Below are positions 11,690 through 22,406 of a DNA stretch of 64,000 nucleotides, in pieces (positions within the stretch are counted from its first letter, which is position 1; each line of letters begins with the position of its first letter). This DNA comes from Onchidella celtica (lineage: Eukaryota; Mollusca; Gastropoda; Systellommatophora; Onchidiidae), in NCBI GenBank assembly GCA_963931925.1, contig OZ007574.1:38991438-39055437 (forward strand). The letters run 5' to 3'. The translations under genes and the position numbers were made by a program. A model generated the notes under the pieces. It was not told the origin of the DNA. It did not search any database and saw only the letters and a program-made list of their open reading frames with translations.

Positions 11690-11830
11690 CAAAATATACC
11701 CCCCGCCCAGAATATACCCGGGGTTAAACTGGCCTAGCCCAGAATATCCCCCGGGGTATATTCTGGGCTAGGCCAGTTTATACCCCGGGGTTACTTTGGG
11801 CTAGGCCAGACTATACCCCCCCAGTCCAGA
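11690..11830. repeat. GC-rich subterminal palindrome, left end of the foldback
   Basis: Within the arm, GGTTAAACTGGCCTAGCCCA (near 11721) is followed by its inverted copy ending at about 11797 and centred on CCCCGGGG-like sequence. Further ATATACCCC-type motifs recur every 25-35 bp. The same block is present, inverted, at 14340-14485. Confidence 0.85.
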
Positions 11831-14339
11831 TTATACCCCCTGCTTTTTCTTTAAAAACAAGTCAAGACCACAGTTTATTTCAGCCTGTTCTTCATCACTG
11901 TCATCAGATATCACATTAAGACATACATGAACACATTCTTGACACCAACAAGTCATAATGCAATTTAGTGAAAATAATAGTAACAGTTTATTTCAGCCTT
12001 AGTTTACTTTGGTGTACATACATAGGCCTACATTCTCGACTCCTGTAAATCATGATACATTTTAGAAGGAACAAACATGCCTTAAAATGCATTGATATAC
12101 AAAAGAGTTGAGTATCCATTCAAACTGACATGATTAGACTTCAGCATTAATTTCACTCGTGAGTGTTGATGATATTATTATTATTATTATTATTTTGATA
12201 GTTAGTTGGCCATGAGTAAAACATGCATTGTATTTTTTGTTACAATGATGTAGGGAGAAAAGGCCAGAAAAGAACACACAGAAAAAAATAATAATGATGA
12301 TCCAACTGACAGATAGTGCAATTCCATCATCCAGCAGATATAAAACTAAATAGGCACTTAATGTTTGCGACTGATGAACTCCACCTGTCCAGATCCACTT
12401 GAAACGTTACAGAATGCTAACCAGTAATAATGATAACAATAAGAACACGAAATCATGTTATTTACTCTTGAAAATATAGAGAAATATCAATATCAGAATC
12501 ATCATCATCATCTTGGAAATTGCAAAGATATGAGAGGGAGTGTAAAAATGGCAGCGTATGCCTACAAATCTTTCTAGAATTTATAAGCAGCAATGTATGT
12601 GTATCAACTATATATAAAAAACGTGTTAAATCTTTTCAAATATTCAAGTAGAACTGGACAGAAAGCTTTAGTGAAATACTAAATAGCCTTGACAGTTGTG
12701 TAGGCCGACAGAGTAAGTCCACTGAGACAAAAGTAGTGCATTATAAAAGGTAATTAGATCTATAGCATGTTGAGGCAAAATTCGATGGATCATGTTACAG
12801 TAACAGTATTTCTTGTCAGTGAGTATCATTCTTTGATAGGTTATTTGTAGAAAGATATACATTTCATGTACATTACGGTTTAAGACACTGGATTAGTTTG
12901 CAAGGTATTTGAAAGACTGAACTTATGTGTTATAACTTATAGTGAGTAAGGGAATGTCACTCGCGAGTGAAATGAAATAAAAATAAAAAAAGAAAAGACC
13001 TTGTCCGTCTTTACCATCCTAAGCTTAACACGTCCCTTGCCAAGGGATTTAACAACTGTGTATTTGTACACAAAAAAATATTTAAAATGTCTTCATTTTT
13101 ATGAGTCCGTTAATTATTTCATCCATTGGGATGTGTATGTCAGTGCCAAACAAACAGTACCGTGCAAATTTTACTCAATGGCAATCAACTACAAAAACAA
13201 CTACAACATGCCAACGAACGTGAGTGACACTAATCCAGTGCCTTAAACCATGAGCTACATAAAATGTATACATTTCTACAAATACGCTATCAAAGAATTT
13301 ACTAACAAGACATGTTCATGCAACATGATCCATCGAATTTTTGCCATAACATACTATAATTACTTTCTGCAATGCACTGTTGTCTCAGTGGATTTAATCT
13401 GTGATTTTACATGACTATCAAAGCTACTTCGCTAAAGCTTTCAGTCCAGTTCTACTTGAATAGTTGAAAAGATTTAACACATTATTTTTTACATGTACTT
13501 GCACATATATTACATATATTATTGCTGCTTATAGATTCTAGAATGATGTGTAGGTCATTTTTATATTCCCTCTTATCTTTGTATTATTCCAAGATGATGG
13601 TGATTCTGATATTGATTATATTCTCTTTATTTTCAAGAGTAAATAAGATGATTTGGTTTTCTTATTGTTATTATTGTATATTACTGGTTAGCTTTCTGTA
13701 ACGTTTCAAGTGGATATGGACAGGTTAAATTCATTATGTGAAACAATTTTAGTATGTATTTAGTTTTGTGTGAAATATTTAATGTTTGCTGGATGATGGA
13801 ATTGCACCATCTGCCAGTTCAGCTGTTAAAATGTTGTTGTTGTTTTTTTCTCTATGTATTCTTTTCTGGCCTTTCTCTCTGCATCAGTGTAACTTTGTAT
13901 CTATAGATCTAATTGTTCCGACATATCAAGCACATTTCTTATTTTCAAAAATTATAATAAGATTCAGATAACTTTACACTTATGAGTCTTATAATTAGTT
14001 CATACCTTGCCACTAAGTATATATTAGTGGTGCCAAACAAAAAAAATACAATACATGTTTAACTCATGGTCAGCTAATTATAAAAAAACCAGAACAATAA
14101 TAATACCAACGGACACAAGTAAAATTAGTGTTAAAGTTTAATCATATCAGTTTCAATGGATTTTCAATCCTTTTGTAAATCAATGCTTTTTAAGCATGTT
14201 TATGTCCTTTTAAATGTATCATAATTTACAAGAGTCAAAAATGTATGCTTCAATATGATATCTGATGACAGTGATAATGAACAATTCAAACTAAAGTTGA
14301 AATAAACTACGGTCTTGACTTGTTTAAAAAAAAAAGTAG

Positions 14340-14485
14340 GGGGTATAATCTGGACTGGGGGGGTATAGTCTGGCCTAGCCCAAAGTAAACCCCGGGGTAT
14401 AAACTGGCCTAGCCCAGAATATACCCCGGGGGATATTCTGGGCTAAACCAGTTTAACCCCGGGTATAGTCTGGCGGGGGTATAAT
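14340..14485. repeat. GC-rich subterminal palindrome, right end of the foldback
   Basis: This is the inverted counterpart of 11690-11830. It repeats GGTATAATCTGG, GGCCTAGCCCA and CCCCGGGG motifs and contains its own internal palindrome centred near 14428. Confidence 0.85.
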
Positions 14486-14502
14486 CTGGCCTGCTACACC
14501 GG

Positions 14503-15218
14503 AAAGACGCACTGCACTTATTGCCATTGAGCTCAGCAGGTACAACCTGGACATATTGGCACTCAGTGAGACCAGACTCCCTGATAGTGGCCAACTCAAA
14601 GAGCTCAGTGGTGGATACACCTTCTTCTGGAAAGGCAAGGGTGCAGTCGAACCGAGACAGCATGGTGTTGGGTTTGCAATTAAAAATGACCTTGTCAGAA
14701 ACTTGCAGTCCATGCCAATTGAAATAAATGACAGGCTAATGACACTCAGGATCCCAGTTGGGAAAAGCCAGTCAGCCACCCTCATTAGCGCATATGCGCC
14801 CACCATGACAAACCCAGATGAAGCCAAAGACAAGTTCTATTCTGATCTAGAATCTGTCATATGCTCTGTCCCGGCAGCTGATAAGCTGATTCTCTTGGGG
14901 GACTTCAATGCTAGGGTTGGCTCCGAAATCTCAGCGTGGCCAAATGTTTTGGGCCCTCATGGAGTTGGTTCATGCAATAACAATGGGTTGCGCTTACTTA
15001 CTTTGTGCGCTGAATTTGGCCTGTTCATTATCAACACAAATTTTAGTCTCCCCGTGAGAAACAGAACGTCATGGATGCATCCCCGCTCAAAGCATTGGCA
15101 TCTCATAGACTATGTCATTGTGAGGAAGACTGACAGAAAGGATGTCCTTGTAACAAAGGCGATGTGTGGTACCGAGTGTGGAACTGACCACAGACTCATT
15201 GTTTGCAAGCCAGACTAA
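14503..15218 (+). pseudogene. LINE endonuclease domain (main part)
   Basis: Endonuclease/exonuclease/phosphatase-fold motifs are clear. LALSETRLPDSG carries the catalytic Glu of the ExT/R motif; HGVGFAIKN follows; LISAYAPT and LLGDFNARVG carry the GDFNA catalytic motif; SWMHPRSKHWHLIDYVIVR and GTDHRLIVCK carry the terminal SDH-like motif with Asp-His. The enzyme nicks target DNA for target-primed reverse transcription. The frame stops at 15216 because one base is missing relative to the next frame (aag|cc), which otherwise continues directly into the RT frame. Confidence 0.9.
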
Positions 15219-17629
15219 CATTGAGGCGCAATAGACGCCCTCAAGGGAAAGCGCCACCTAAACGCCTAAATGTTTCAAAACTCTGCTCAGCTGAGAAACA
15301 GAGCGAGCTCTCATCAGAACTCTCCTCAAAATTGGATTGCGTGACTTTTGACCCTGAGAACATTGAACAGAGCTGGACTGACCTAAATACGTCTGTACAC
15401 TCTTGCGCCAGCAGCACAGTTGGTTTTCCTGTCCGCAAGCATCAGGACTGGTTCAATGATAATGATAATGAAATCAAAGTGCTCATCAAAGAAAAAAATA
15501 GTCTCATCCAAGCTCACTGCAGTGACCCCTCTTCCACAGCAAAAGCTGATGCAATGCGTGCATGTAAGGGTGTACTCCAGAAGAAGCTGAGGAAAATGAA
15601 AAATGACTGGCTTGAAGAGCGAGTAAGAGAAACTCAGAAATATGCCGACACAAACAACACTAGAAAGTTCTTTGAGAGCCTCCGAGCTGTGTTTGGACCA
15701 TCCCGCTCTGGCACTACGCCACTTCTTGCGTCAGATGGTTCAACACGCATTGTTGAATTGAATGCCATAATTCAGCGTTGGGCAGAACATTTCGGAGGTG
15801 TGCTAAATCGGCCATCAAATATAAATACTGAGTCCATTGACCGCCTCCCTCAGACTCCTATTAATGCAGCTCTTGCCAAGCCATTCACAGCAAATGAGAC
15901 CCGAACTGCCACAAATCAGATGTCCTTTAACAAATCACCAGGCGTGGATTCAATTCCTGCTGAGGTGTATGCCTTCGGTGGAGAAAAGCTAATTGAAAGG
16001 TTGACCGAGTTGTTCAATCATATGTTGAAAGCAGGGAAGCTGCCACAGGACTTCAAAGATGCTTCAATCATCCATCTGTACAAAAACAAAGGGGACAGCC
16101 AAGTCTGTGACAACCATCGGGGAATCTCTCTACTTTCAATTGCTGGCAAAATATTGGCAAGAATGCTTCTGAATCGCCTTCTTGATCACCTCTCGTCAAA
16201 TGACTTGCTTCCCGAGAGCCAATGTGGCTTTCGTAAAGAGAGGGGAACGGCGGATATGATTTTTGCTGCCAGACAGATTCAGGAAAAATGCATGGAACAA
16301 AATAAAGCTCTGTATATCACATTTGTTGACCTCACAAAAGCATTTGACACAGTGTGTCGTGAAGGCCTCTGGAAAATCTTGGCGAAGTTTGGGTGTCCAC
16401 CCGAATTCATCACAATAGTGCGCCAGTTTCATGATGGCATGCAAGCTGCAGTCAAAAGCAACGGCAGTATTTCAGAGCCCTTTGCTGTCACAAATGGGGT
16501 AAAACAGGGTTGTGTCTTAGCCCCAACTCTGTTCAGCATCATGTTCTCTGCAATGCTACAAGAAGCCTTTAGCTCTCCTCCTCAAGGGGTAAGCATCAAG
16601 TACCGAACTGATGGCAGTCTATTCAACCTCAGGAGACTTCAGGCAAAAACCAAAACCAAAAGTACTCAAGTCTGTGACCTACTATTTGCTGATGATTGTG
16701 CACTTCTGGCACACGATGAGGATAGCATGCAAAACTGTGTTGATAAGTTCTCTAGTGCCTGTGACAACTTTGGCCTCACAATAAGCACAAAGAAGACGGA
16801 AGTGCTCCATCAGCCTACTCCAGTCGACAAGTATCCTGTGACCCCAAATATCAAAGTCCATGACAGTCTTCTGAAGGTGTCGGAGAACTTCATCTATCTT
16901 GGCAGTACACTGTCTTCCGCGGCTCGTGTTGATACTGAAATTCTCTCAAGAATCAGCAAAGCCAGCTCTGCATTTGGCAGGCTTCGAAAGAGAGTATGGG
17001 ATGTCGCCGGCATCCGCACAGACACTAAGCTGAAAGTGTACAATGCTGTGGTCCTTCCCACCCTACTCTATGGGGCTGAAACCTGGACAGTGTACCAATC
17101 GCATTCCAGAAAGCTAAATCACTTTCATCTGGCCTGCCTTAGAAAGATCCTAAGGATCAAATGGCAGGATAAAATTCCAGACACTGAGGTCCTCAATCGT
17201 GCCAAGGAATTGAGCATCTTCTGGCACCTGAAAAAAATTCAGCTACGTTGGGCAGGACATGTTGTCAGAATGCCCGACTCCAGACTCCCTAAGCAAATCT
17301 TCTTCTCTGAGCTCTCCAATGGAACGAGGAATGTTGGGGCCCCAAAGAGACGTTACAAAGACACTCTCAAGCAATCACTGAAGGCCTTTGCCATTGATGT
17401 GAGTGAGTGGGAAAAGCTCTCGCTTGATCGTGCAAATTGGAGGGCGGCCCTTACCAGAGGCAGCAAAGCATGGGAAGCTGACAGAGTCCAGCAGGCTATC
17501 AAAAAAAGAGAACGGCGCAAGAAAAGGCCCAGTGGTACTGAACCAACGGAGCACTCTTGTCATTTATGCGGAAGGGTCTGCAGGGCAAAAATAGGACTTA
17601 TCAGTCACATGAGAAGCCATAAGTCATGA
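15203..17629 (+). CDS. LINE reverse transcriptase ORF with C-terminal zinc finger
   Basis: The frame is 808 residues with no stops. N-terminal linker; KSPGVDSIPAEVY; DASIIHLYKNKGD; NHRGISLLSIAGKILARML; QCGFRKERGTADMIFA; FVDLTKAFDTVCREGLW (first catalytic Asp); NGVKQGCVLAPTLFSIMFS; and LLFADDCALLAH (the FADD catalytic pair) are the ordered RT motifs. The thumb and tail contain YLGSTLS, LLYGAETWT, LRWAGHVVRM and GAPKRRYKD, typical of RTE-like elements. The end CHLCGRVCRAKIGLISHMRS is a C2H2 finger likely to bind nucleic acid. It is fused to the endonuclease in intact relatives; here a one-base deletion separates them. The clade is assigned from memory of motifs. Confidence 0.95.
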   Translation: MQARLTLRRNRRPQGKAPPKRLNVSKLCSAEKQSELSSELSSKLDCVTFDPENIEQSWTDLNTSVHSCASSTVGFPVRKHQDWFNDNDNEIKVLIKEKNSLIQAHCSDPSSTAKADAMRACKGVLQKKLRKMKNDWLEERVRETQKYADTNNTRKFFESLRAVFGPSRSGTTPLLASDGSTRIVELNAIIQRWAEHFGGVLNRPSNINTESIDRLPQTPINAALAKPFTANETRTATNQMSFNKSPGVDSIPAEVYAFGGEKLIERLTELFNHMLKAGKLPQDFKDASIIHLYKNKGDSQVCDNHRGISLLSIAGKILARMLLNRLLDHLSSNDLLPESQCGFRKERGTADMIFAARQIQEKCMEQNKALYITFVDLTKAFDTVCREGLWKILAKFGCPPEFITIVRQFHDGMQAAVKSNGSISEPFAVTNGVKQGCVLAPTLFSIMFSAMLQEAFSSPPQGVSIKYRTDGSLFNLRRLQAKTKTKSTQVCDLLFADDCALLAHDEDSMQNCVDKFSSACDNFGLTISTKKTEVLHQPTPVDKYPVTPNIKVHDSLLKVSENFIYLGSTLSSAARVDTEILSRISKASSAFGRLRKRVWDVAGIRTDTKLKVYNAVVLPTLLYGAETWTVYQSHSRKLNHFHLACLRKILRIKWQDKIPDTEVLNRAKELSIFWHLKKIQLRWAGHVVRMPDSRLPKQIFFSELSNGTRNVGAPKRRYKDTLKQSLKAFAIDVSEWEKLSLDRANWRAALTRGSKAWEADRVQQAIKKRERRKKRPSGTEPTEHSCHLCGRVCRAKIGLISHMRSHKS

Positions 17630-17763
17630 AAGAACAGTCTTTCCATTCAGTCCTCTGTGTCCTTTAGTTCTCTTTATTGTCCATGTGTTGAAATTCTCAA
17701 TAATTTCTGTTCTTTATTCCTCCGGTGTTGTTAAGGTCATCATCATACCTGATGGACGAACTA

Positions 17764-17777
17764 TTATACTATAGGTA
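17764..17777. repeat. right target-site duplication of the LINE
   Basis: TTATACTATAGGTA matches the left copy at 11107-11120 exactly. Confidence 0.9.
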
Positions 17778-19502
17778 TAAAAAAATACATCTTTCGCATG
17801 CAACTGGTCTTTGTGTCGTCAATCGCTCAAACAAATCCATAGCAGTAGAGCTTTACCATAATGCTGAACGGCTCGAATGTCTCATGATGACATCGGCTAT
17901 TTTTAGTCAATCTAAATTCTCATTGATAGAGGGAGAATATTCAGAGTAACAGCTGCTTTTTTTTTATCGATTGTCTCCCTTTGACTGTCCACTGCATCAG
18001 ACAGTGATTGTGTGTGTGTGGGGGGGGGGGGGAGAGCAAGAATAGCCATGGTGGCGAAGGCCTGATTGCACCAACTGTTCAAAGGACACCAGTTCAGATC
18101 GAAAGGAACTTAGACAAGAAGCTTAGCATTTCCCCCCAAAAAACAAACAAAGCCAAATTTTGTAGCTTTTCCATCACATTAGACAATAACTTGTCAGTGA
18201 AGAAGTAAAAATCAGTTTGGACTACCTAATATGGAGGCTAACAGCATTGCGCCGAGGCCCCCGAGAAACAAAGGATCTCACAGGACTACCTAATATTACA
18301 GGGGTGGCTAAACCTGCTTTAATGTAAGAGCCATACATGTATATGATAAACTTCAGATGTTCGAGAGCAATAAGATATAAACCAAATTCACATACATTTT
18401 TATAATTTCATCGTTACAGACACATTTTGATAACATTTTAAATATAAATAAGAAGAAATACATAGTGTGTAAAATGATTTACTCATGTATGCAAGTTTTT
18501 TTAAACTGTAAATTTGTATTAGTTACAGTAATCATAAAGTACACACATATATCACAAATCTTGACCGATGATTGTTTAAGTATAAAACTTGGATAATGTT
18601 GAGTGTTCTAAGATGGCATGAAACAGCAAATGCGCCAGGCACACACACACATTTCAAGATAACGCTCCTGTCATTGTATCCCCTGTGTAGACTCTGATAA
18701 ACAAGTGAGCAGACAACTGGTTTTAAAGTCAATGTCCTTCAAGCTTACATTGTTAGAAGCTTTCAGTGAAATTTTGCTTTACATAACAAAATAATCTACA
18801 TTACTGGCGATATCTTAAACAGTCTTGAATATAGTGGGTAAAGTGGAAAATCAGTGCTATAAACCAGAACAGGGCAGAAGAATGGCAGCTTAGTTGATCT
18901 GAAAAGTCTCGGATGAACGCTTACCGCTTTCCTACAATGTCAGTGTCACATTGCCTCTGGAAGTCACCTTTAGAGTCCAGTTATGCCCCCACCCTCCCAT
19001 TCACAAACCAAACAAGACTAAATGTGCCATTATTTGGCATAATAATAAATGTATGTAAAAACAGCAACTTCATGAATTATTTCTGTGAGGGAGATAGTAT
19101 ACAAAGTCAACGGCGGAATTACGGCTTCCAGTTCAGAACCAATTAAAAATGTCTGAATGTAGGAATACGTAATAAACACTGCTAGCTTACATCCACATCA
19201 GGATCTTGCATACTGGAACCAACCAATTTGTGAGTCTCTCAAACTCACCCCATTCGTAACTTCCCTACTCAAGCCCATTGTGGCACTATTCTCATGCAAA
19301 ACTTTATGTCCATGACTAAATGACTCCGCTTGAGTCATGGTCACAGTTAGGGGTTGTAGTATAATGTCAAACTTTCAGTAATAAATTAATGCGGTGAAGG
19401 TGAATAAACACGATAGTTTGCCAGCTTTATAACTTGCAACATTACATTGTGCAACCAAAAAAAAAACAGCCCTTCACTTACTCGCAGAGAAACATTTACA
19501 GC
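17778..19502. other. AT-rich non-coding sequence
   Basis: It contains a GTGT/G-run near 18008-18032 and a short direct repeat GGACTACCTAATAT (near 18219 and 18282). Nothing else was recognised. Confidence 0.4.
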
Positions 19503-19923
19503 CAGGGCCTGATTTATAGGGGGTGGGGTGGTGAAGGGGGCAATTGCCCCAGGCCCTCCTGCCAGAGGGGCCCCCCCTTTATACAAAAATATAATCATTT
19601 TAACATGTAAATTGTCAGCCGTTATTTTCCATGGAAACCGTAGAGTACATAGCAGCATAGCTGTAGTCTCTGTAATTTGTCTTACCAAAAATCTACTTGG
19701 AGTTTTGCTGGCATGTATTTAGTAGTGATTTACACACGTATTTACGTCACACAATGACATACTTTTATGCCTAATTGAAACTTTTCATTTATGTATAACT
19801 TGTAAGTTCCAATTTCATGCAATAAACGGACACTGATATGTGTGCCCCGTATCTTAATTTCTATGTATTAGGGGCCACCTGATTCTGAAGTGCCCCTGGT
19901 CCCTAGGTCTAAATCCGGCCCTG
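19503..19923. mobile_element. hAT-type MITE
   Basis: The ends are CAGGGCCTGATTTATA and, on the reverse strand, CAGGGCCGGATTTAGAC. CAGGGCCGGATTTA is the standard hAT terminal form in animals. The flanks TTTACAGC (19495-19502) and TTTACAAC (19924-19931) are an 8 bp duplication with one change. The 421 bp interior holds GC-rich inverted pieces (GGCAATTGCCCC, GGCCCCCC) and no transposase. Confidence 0.9.
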
Positions 19924-19936
19924 TTTACAACACTGT

Positions 19937-19942
19937 TTTATT
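19937..19942 (-). promoter_or_regulatory. candidate polyadenylation signal of the 20034-22259 gene
   Basis: AATAAA lies on the minus strand about 92 bp after the stop codon, just outside the hAT MITE. No other such hexamer is closer. Confidence 0.45.
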
Positions 19943-20033
19943 ATACCTTTCAAAAAGACTGCTCAGTGTTCTTCATGATGATTTACATTTAAGACCTTCA
20001 TTAATCTAAACCAGCAATGTTTTTCACTATCGA

Positions 20034-20216
20034 CTAAGGATTAGGGAGTTTCCCTAGATCACGGATAGGGGGCAGATTAGGGGCTGGGTTATTTATGAAG
20101 AATTGCCTGGTGCAGACACTCTGGCGGGGGTGGAGATTGTTGGCCACGTCAATAAACCGGGACAGGTATTTGCCGTAGATGGAATTAGCCCCGACGGGAA
20201 CAGTTCGAAGTGCATC
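20034..20216 (-). CDS. unrecognised gene, last exon
   Basis: It has 60 codons plus TAG. It contains VPVGANSIYGKYLSRFIDVA and a Pro/Asn-rich C-terminus. The candidate polyadenylation signal is at 19937-19942. Confidence 0.65.
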   Translation of the reverse strand, partial: DALRTVPVGANSIYGKYLSRFIDVANNLHPRQSVCTRQFFINNPAPNLPPIRDLGKLPNP

Positions 20217-22259
20217 CTGTGGATTATAGAAAGGTAAAGTTTTCTTCAGACAGCAACAGATTTTATTCAAAGACCGATGAGATTTTGGAAAAAAAATTAT
20301 AAAAATTGCAACCTTTTACCCCATCCCTTAATTTAAGATTCATTCAACGGGAATGGAGATATTACATAATACTTCAGTCCATATCCGAATAAATTCAACA
20401 ACAACAAAAACCGGCCTTGATACTCCGTTCTTCCTTTTTTGTGAGTTACACATTACAAAATCTTTGACAATTAAAACGTTTTTCCTGTCTGGGAGTGACG
20501 CATTCCACGCTTTGTTGTCATCTCCTAGCTATTGACTGTGATACGACGAACATTTTCAAATCAATAAATAATCAAATCTAATGGGTTCAGCTATGTAGTT
20601 TAAAAAATGCGACTTCGTCGAAGTTGATCCGAAAAAATACCTTTTTGTCAACCTTGACTGCCATGTCAGTGTTACGTATTTTTCACCAACTTAGATGTAA
20701 AAACTGTCAGGATCGAGAAAAACATTTTTTTTTTCTTTTTTAGCGATGTCTAGGTAAACCCGTTCAATCTGCGTCCCCTAGTCAACTTGGATCAGTTTGA
20801 TCACCAGAACGCTGTAAAGTCCAGTTAGAAAGAAAATAATAAAAATCTTATAGTCATCGCGTGGCTTCATATCTCCATTTTAGCTTTGAAGATTTATTAT
20901 AGAATGTTAACAATTTGTGACGTCAAATCGCGACTACATTGAAAGCCCTGATTATTACATAATCCCCCTCCCCCTCCCCTCCCCCAAACGGAAGTACCAT
21001 TCATCCCTCCCCCCCCCCCCATCATCCCTCACCCCTGCTCACTTCTGTTAGGGCCCGATGGGATTATGTAGCTTGTCTGCTGGGTACGTAATGCAGGTTT
21101 ATGTTCAGAAAATGCCCCTGCAGTAGTTAAACTGATCCTTTTATGCAACCGAAGATGGACGGTGTTAAAAAGTGTTGGTGGTACTTTTACTGTAAACACT
21201 GTAAACTTTACCTCATCTCTAGCTGAGATCTGTATCTCTCTCAGGTGTTCACGCGTGTCTCTGGGACTTTTCTGCACCCAGCCTTCCACGGGATGAAACA
21301 CCCTATCGTAATCAGTCCGAGGCTTAACCTGGGCACACAAGATGAAAGTGTGTGGATTAAGCCTGTTCCATTGTTCGATAGATTGATATTTGAAAGACAT
21401 CTGTAAAATGGTCATATCACTTCACACGCCATTAACCCATTCCGTTTTGTTCAGGGTTTTATTGACTGATGCTTAAACCTTTAAAGAATGGTGTAATGGG
21501 CATTAAATGAGCATATCGCTTCACATTTTTCACATGAAGCTAATGAACATTTTTAATGATCGAAACTGTCGACATGGAAAAGCTGGAGATTTACATTGAG
21601 CAGCAGACAAAATTTATGACAAATTAAAAAATCGAGGCATGCTTTTGTTCCGAGGTCCGGATAATGTCCGAACTGAACAGACTGGACTCGAATGCACTAT
21701 CGCAGGTAGGAAGAAATTCATCATGGCAAAACTTAAACTATCCTCAAAATGGTATTTATTGACTTACATTTCACGTTTTTTGTTATCAGTTTAATAAATC
21801 AGTTCATGAAAAACATAAAATTACTTGATTTGAGCATGAGTTTGAGTCCGTGTTTGGAAAAAGTAGGTCGACGCGATGATGGTCACATTGTGCTGGGAAG
21901 AAGCACGACGATAGGCAGAATATAACAGATCGACAGGACAGGAAGAGACACACTATCAGATGTGCTCCCTTCCCCCCCCCCCCACCTACCTACCCCCCCC
22001 CCCAAACTGCCGGCAAATAACTTGATAGATAATTCCAAAAAGCATTTGGGGTGTACGGCGGGAGGGGAGAGTGGTAGAGGATAGGTAGAACTAGATTTAG
22101 TGTTGCACATCTACGTACAATGGAAGGCTTTCGCCTCTTGCCGCAATAGGTGTCTCGCATACAAACTATCTCTTCCGGAGTCAGATCACCCGTGAAGGGC
22201 CAGCGAGACTCCACGCACATTCTCCTGGTAGGATGATGCTTCTGTAGATTACTCACGCT
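20034..22259 (-). CDS. 3' part of an unrecognised multi-exon gene (three last exons)
   Basis: Three exons on the minus strand, at 22119-22259, 21212-21328 and 20034-20216, have good acceptors (TTCTTACAG, GTGTGCCCAG, TAATCCACAG) and donors (ATT|gtacgt, GAG|gtaaag). All junctions are phase 0, and the joined frame of 146 residues ends at TAG. The protein is basic, mostly hydrophilic, with four Cys and no transmembrane segment; PFTGDLTPEEIVCMRDTYC, HPVEGWVQKSPRDTREHL and NPAPNLPPIRDLGKLPNP are its most distinctive parts. I do not recognise the family. Earlier exons must lie above 22259 but I could not find them. Phase consistency over three exons makes a real gene likely. Confidence 0.65.
21212..21328 (-). 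CDS. unrecognised gene, exon n-1
   Basis: It has 39 codons, charged and soluble: VKPRTDYDRV, GWVQKSPRDT, REIQISARDE. The donor is GATGAG|gtaaag. The local plus strand shows no competing frame. Confidence 0.65.
22119..22259 (-). CDS. unrecognised gene, exon n-2
   Basis: It has 47 codons. It begins SVSNLQKHHPTRRMCVESRW and ends GKRRKPSI before the donor gtacgt. Three Cys lie at positions 15, 33 and 39 of the exon. Confidence 0.65.
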
Positions 22260-22406
22260 CTGTAAGAACAAAATATCATATTAACGGGCCATCCATATCG
22301 TAAGCAAGATCAGAGAAAAGAAATTAAATACATTGTAGCATTGAGCCAGACACGTTGGAATCTCCTGCCTCCGATCACCCAGCATGGCGGAGCCAGCTCC
22401 ACTGGT

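Larger units (their letters stand above)
11680..14498. mobile_element. 2.8 kb foldback-type transposon with ~1.2 kb inverted arms
   Basis: The left arm (11680 to about 12895) and right arm (about 13228 to 14498) are inverted copies with roughly 75-85% identity by eye, leaving a loop of about 330 bp. The element ends are TGTARCAGGCCA. CCGG (11676-11679 and 14499-14502) is a 4 bp duplication, although exact boundaries are ambiguous because CCGG is a palindrome. Paired landmarks include CAAGTCAAGACC near 11861 with its complement near 14313, TCATCAGATATCA near 11903 with 14262, and CACTGGATTAGT near 12886 with 13230. No transposase frame exists, so it must be mobilised in trans. It interrupts the LINE endonuclease. 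Confidence 0.9.
11121..17763 (+). mobile_element. full-length RTE-like non-LTR retrotransposon, split by a foldback element
   Basis: The element is bounded by a 14 bp target duplication. Without the inserted element it is about 3.8 kb, the size of RTE-type LINEs. Order: 5' leader 11121-11500; apurinic endonuclease start at about 11529-11675; a 2.8 kb foldback insertion; the rest of the endonuclease at 14503-15218; reverse transcriptase at 15203-17629 with a C-terminal zinc knuckle; and a short 3' end. The leader frame 11050-11562 runs through the target duplication and is a shadow. The foldback split plus a frameshift between endonuclease and RT make this copy inactive. Confidence 0.9.
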
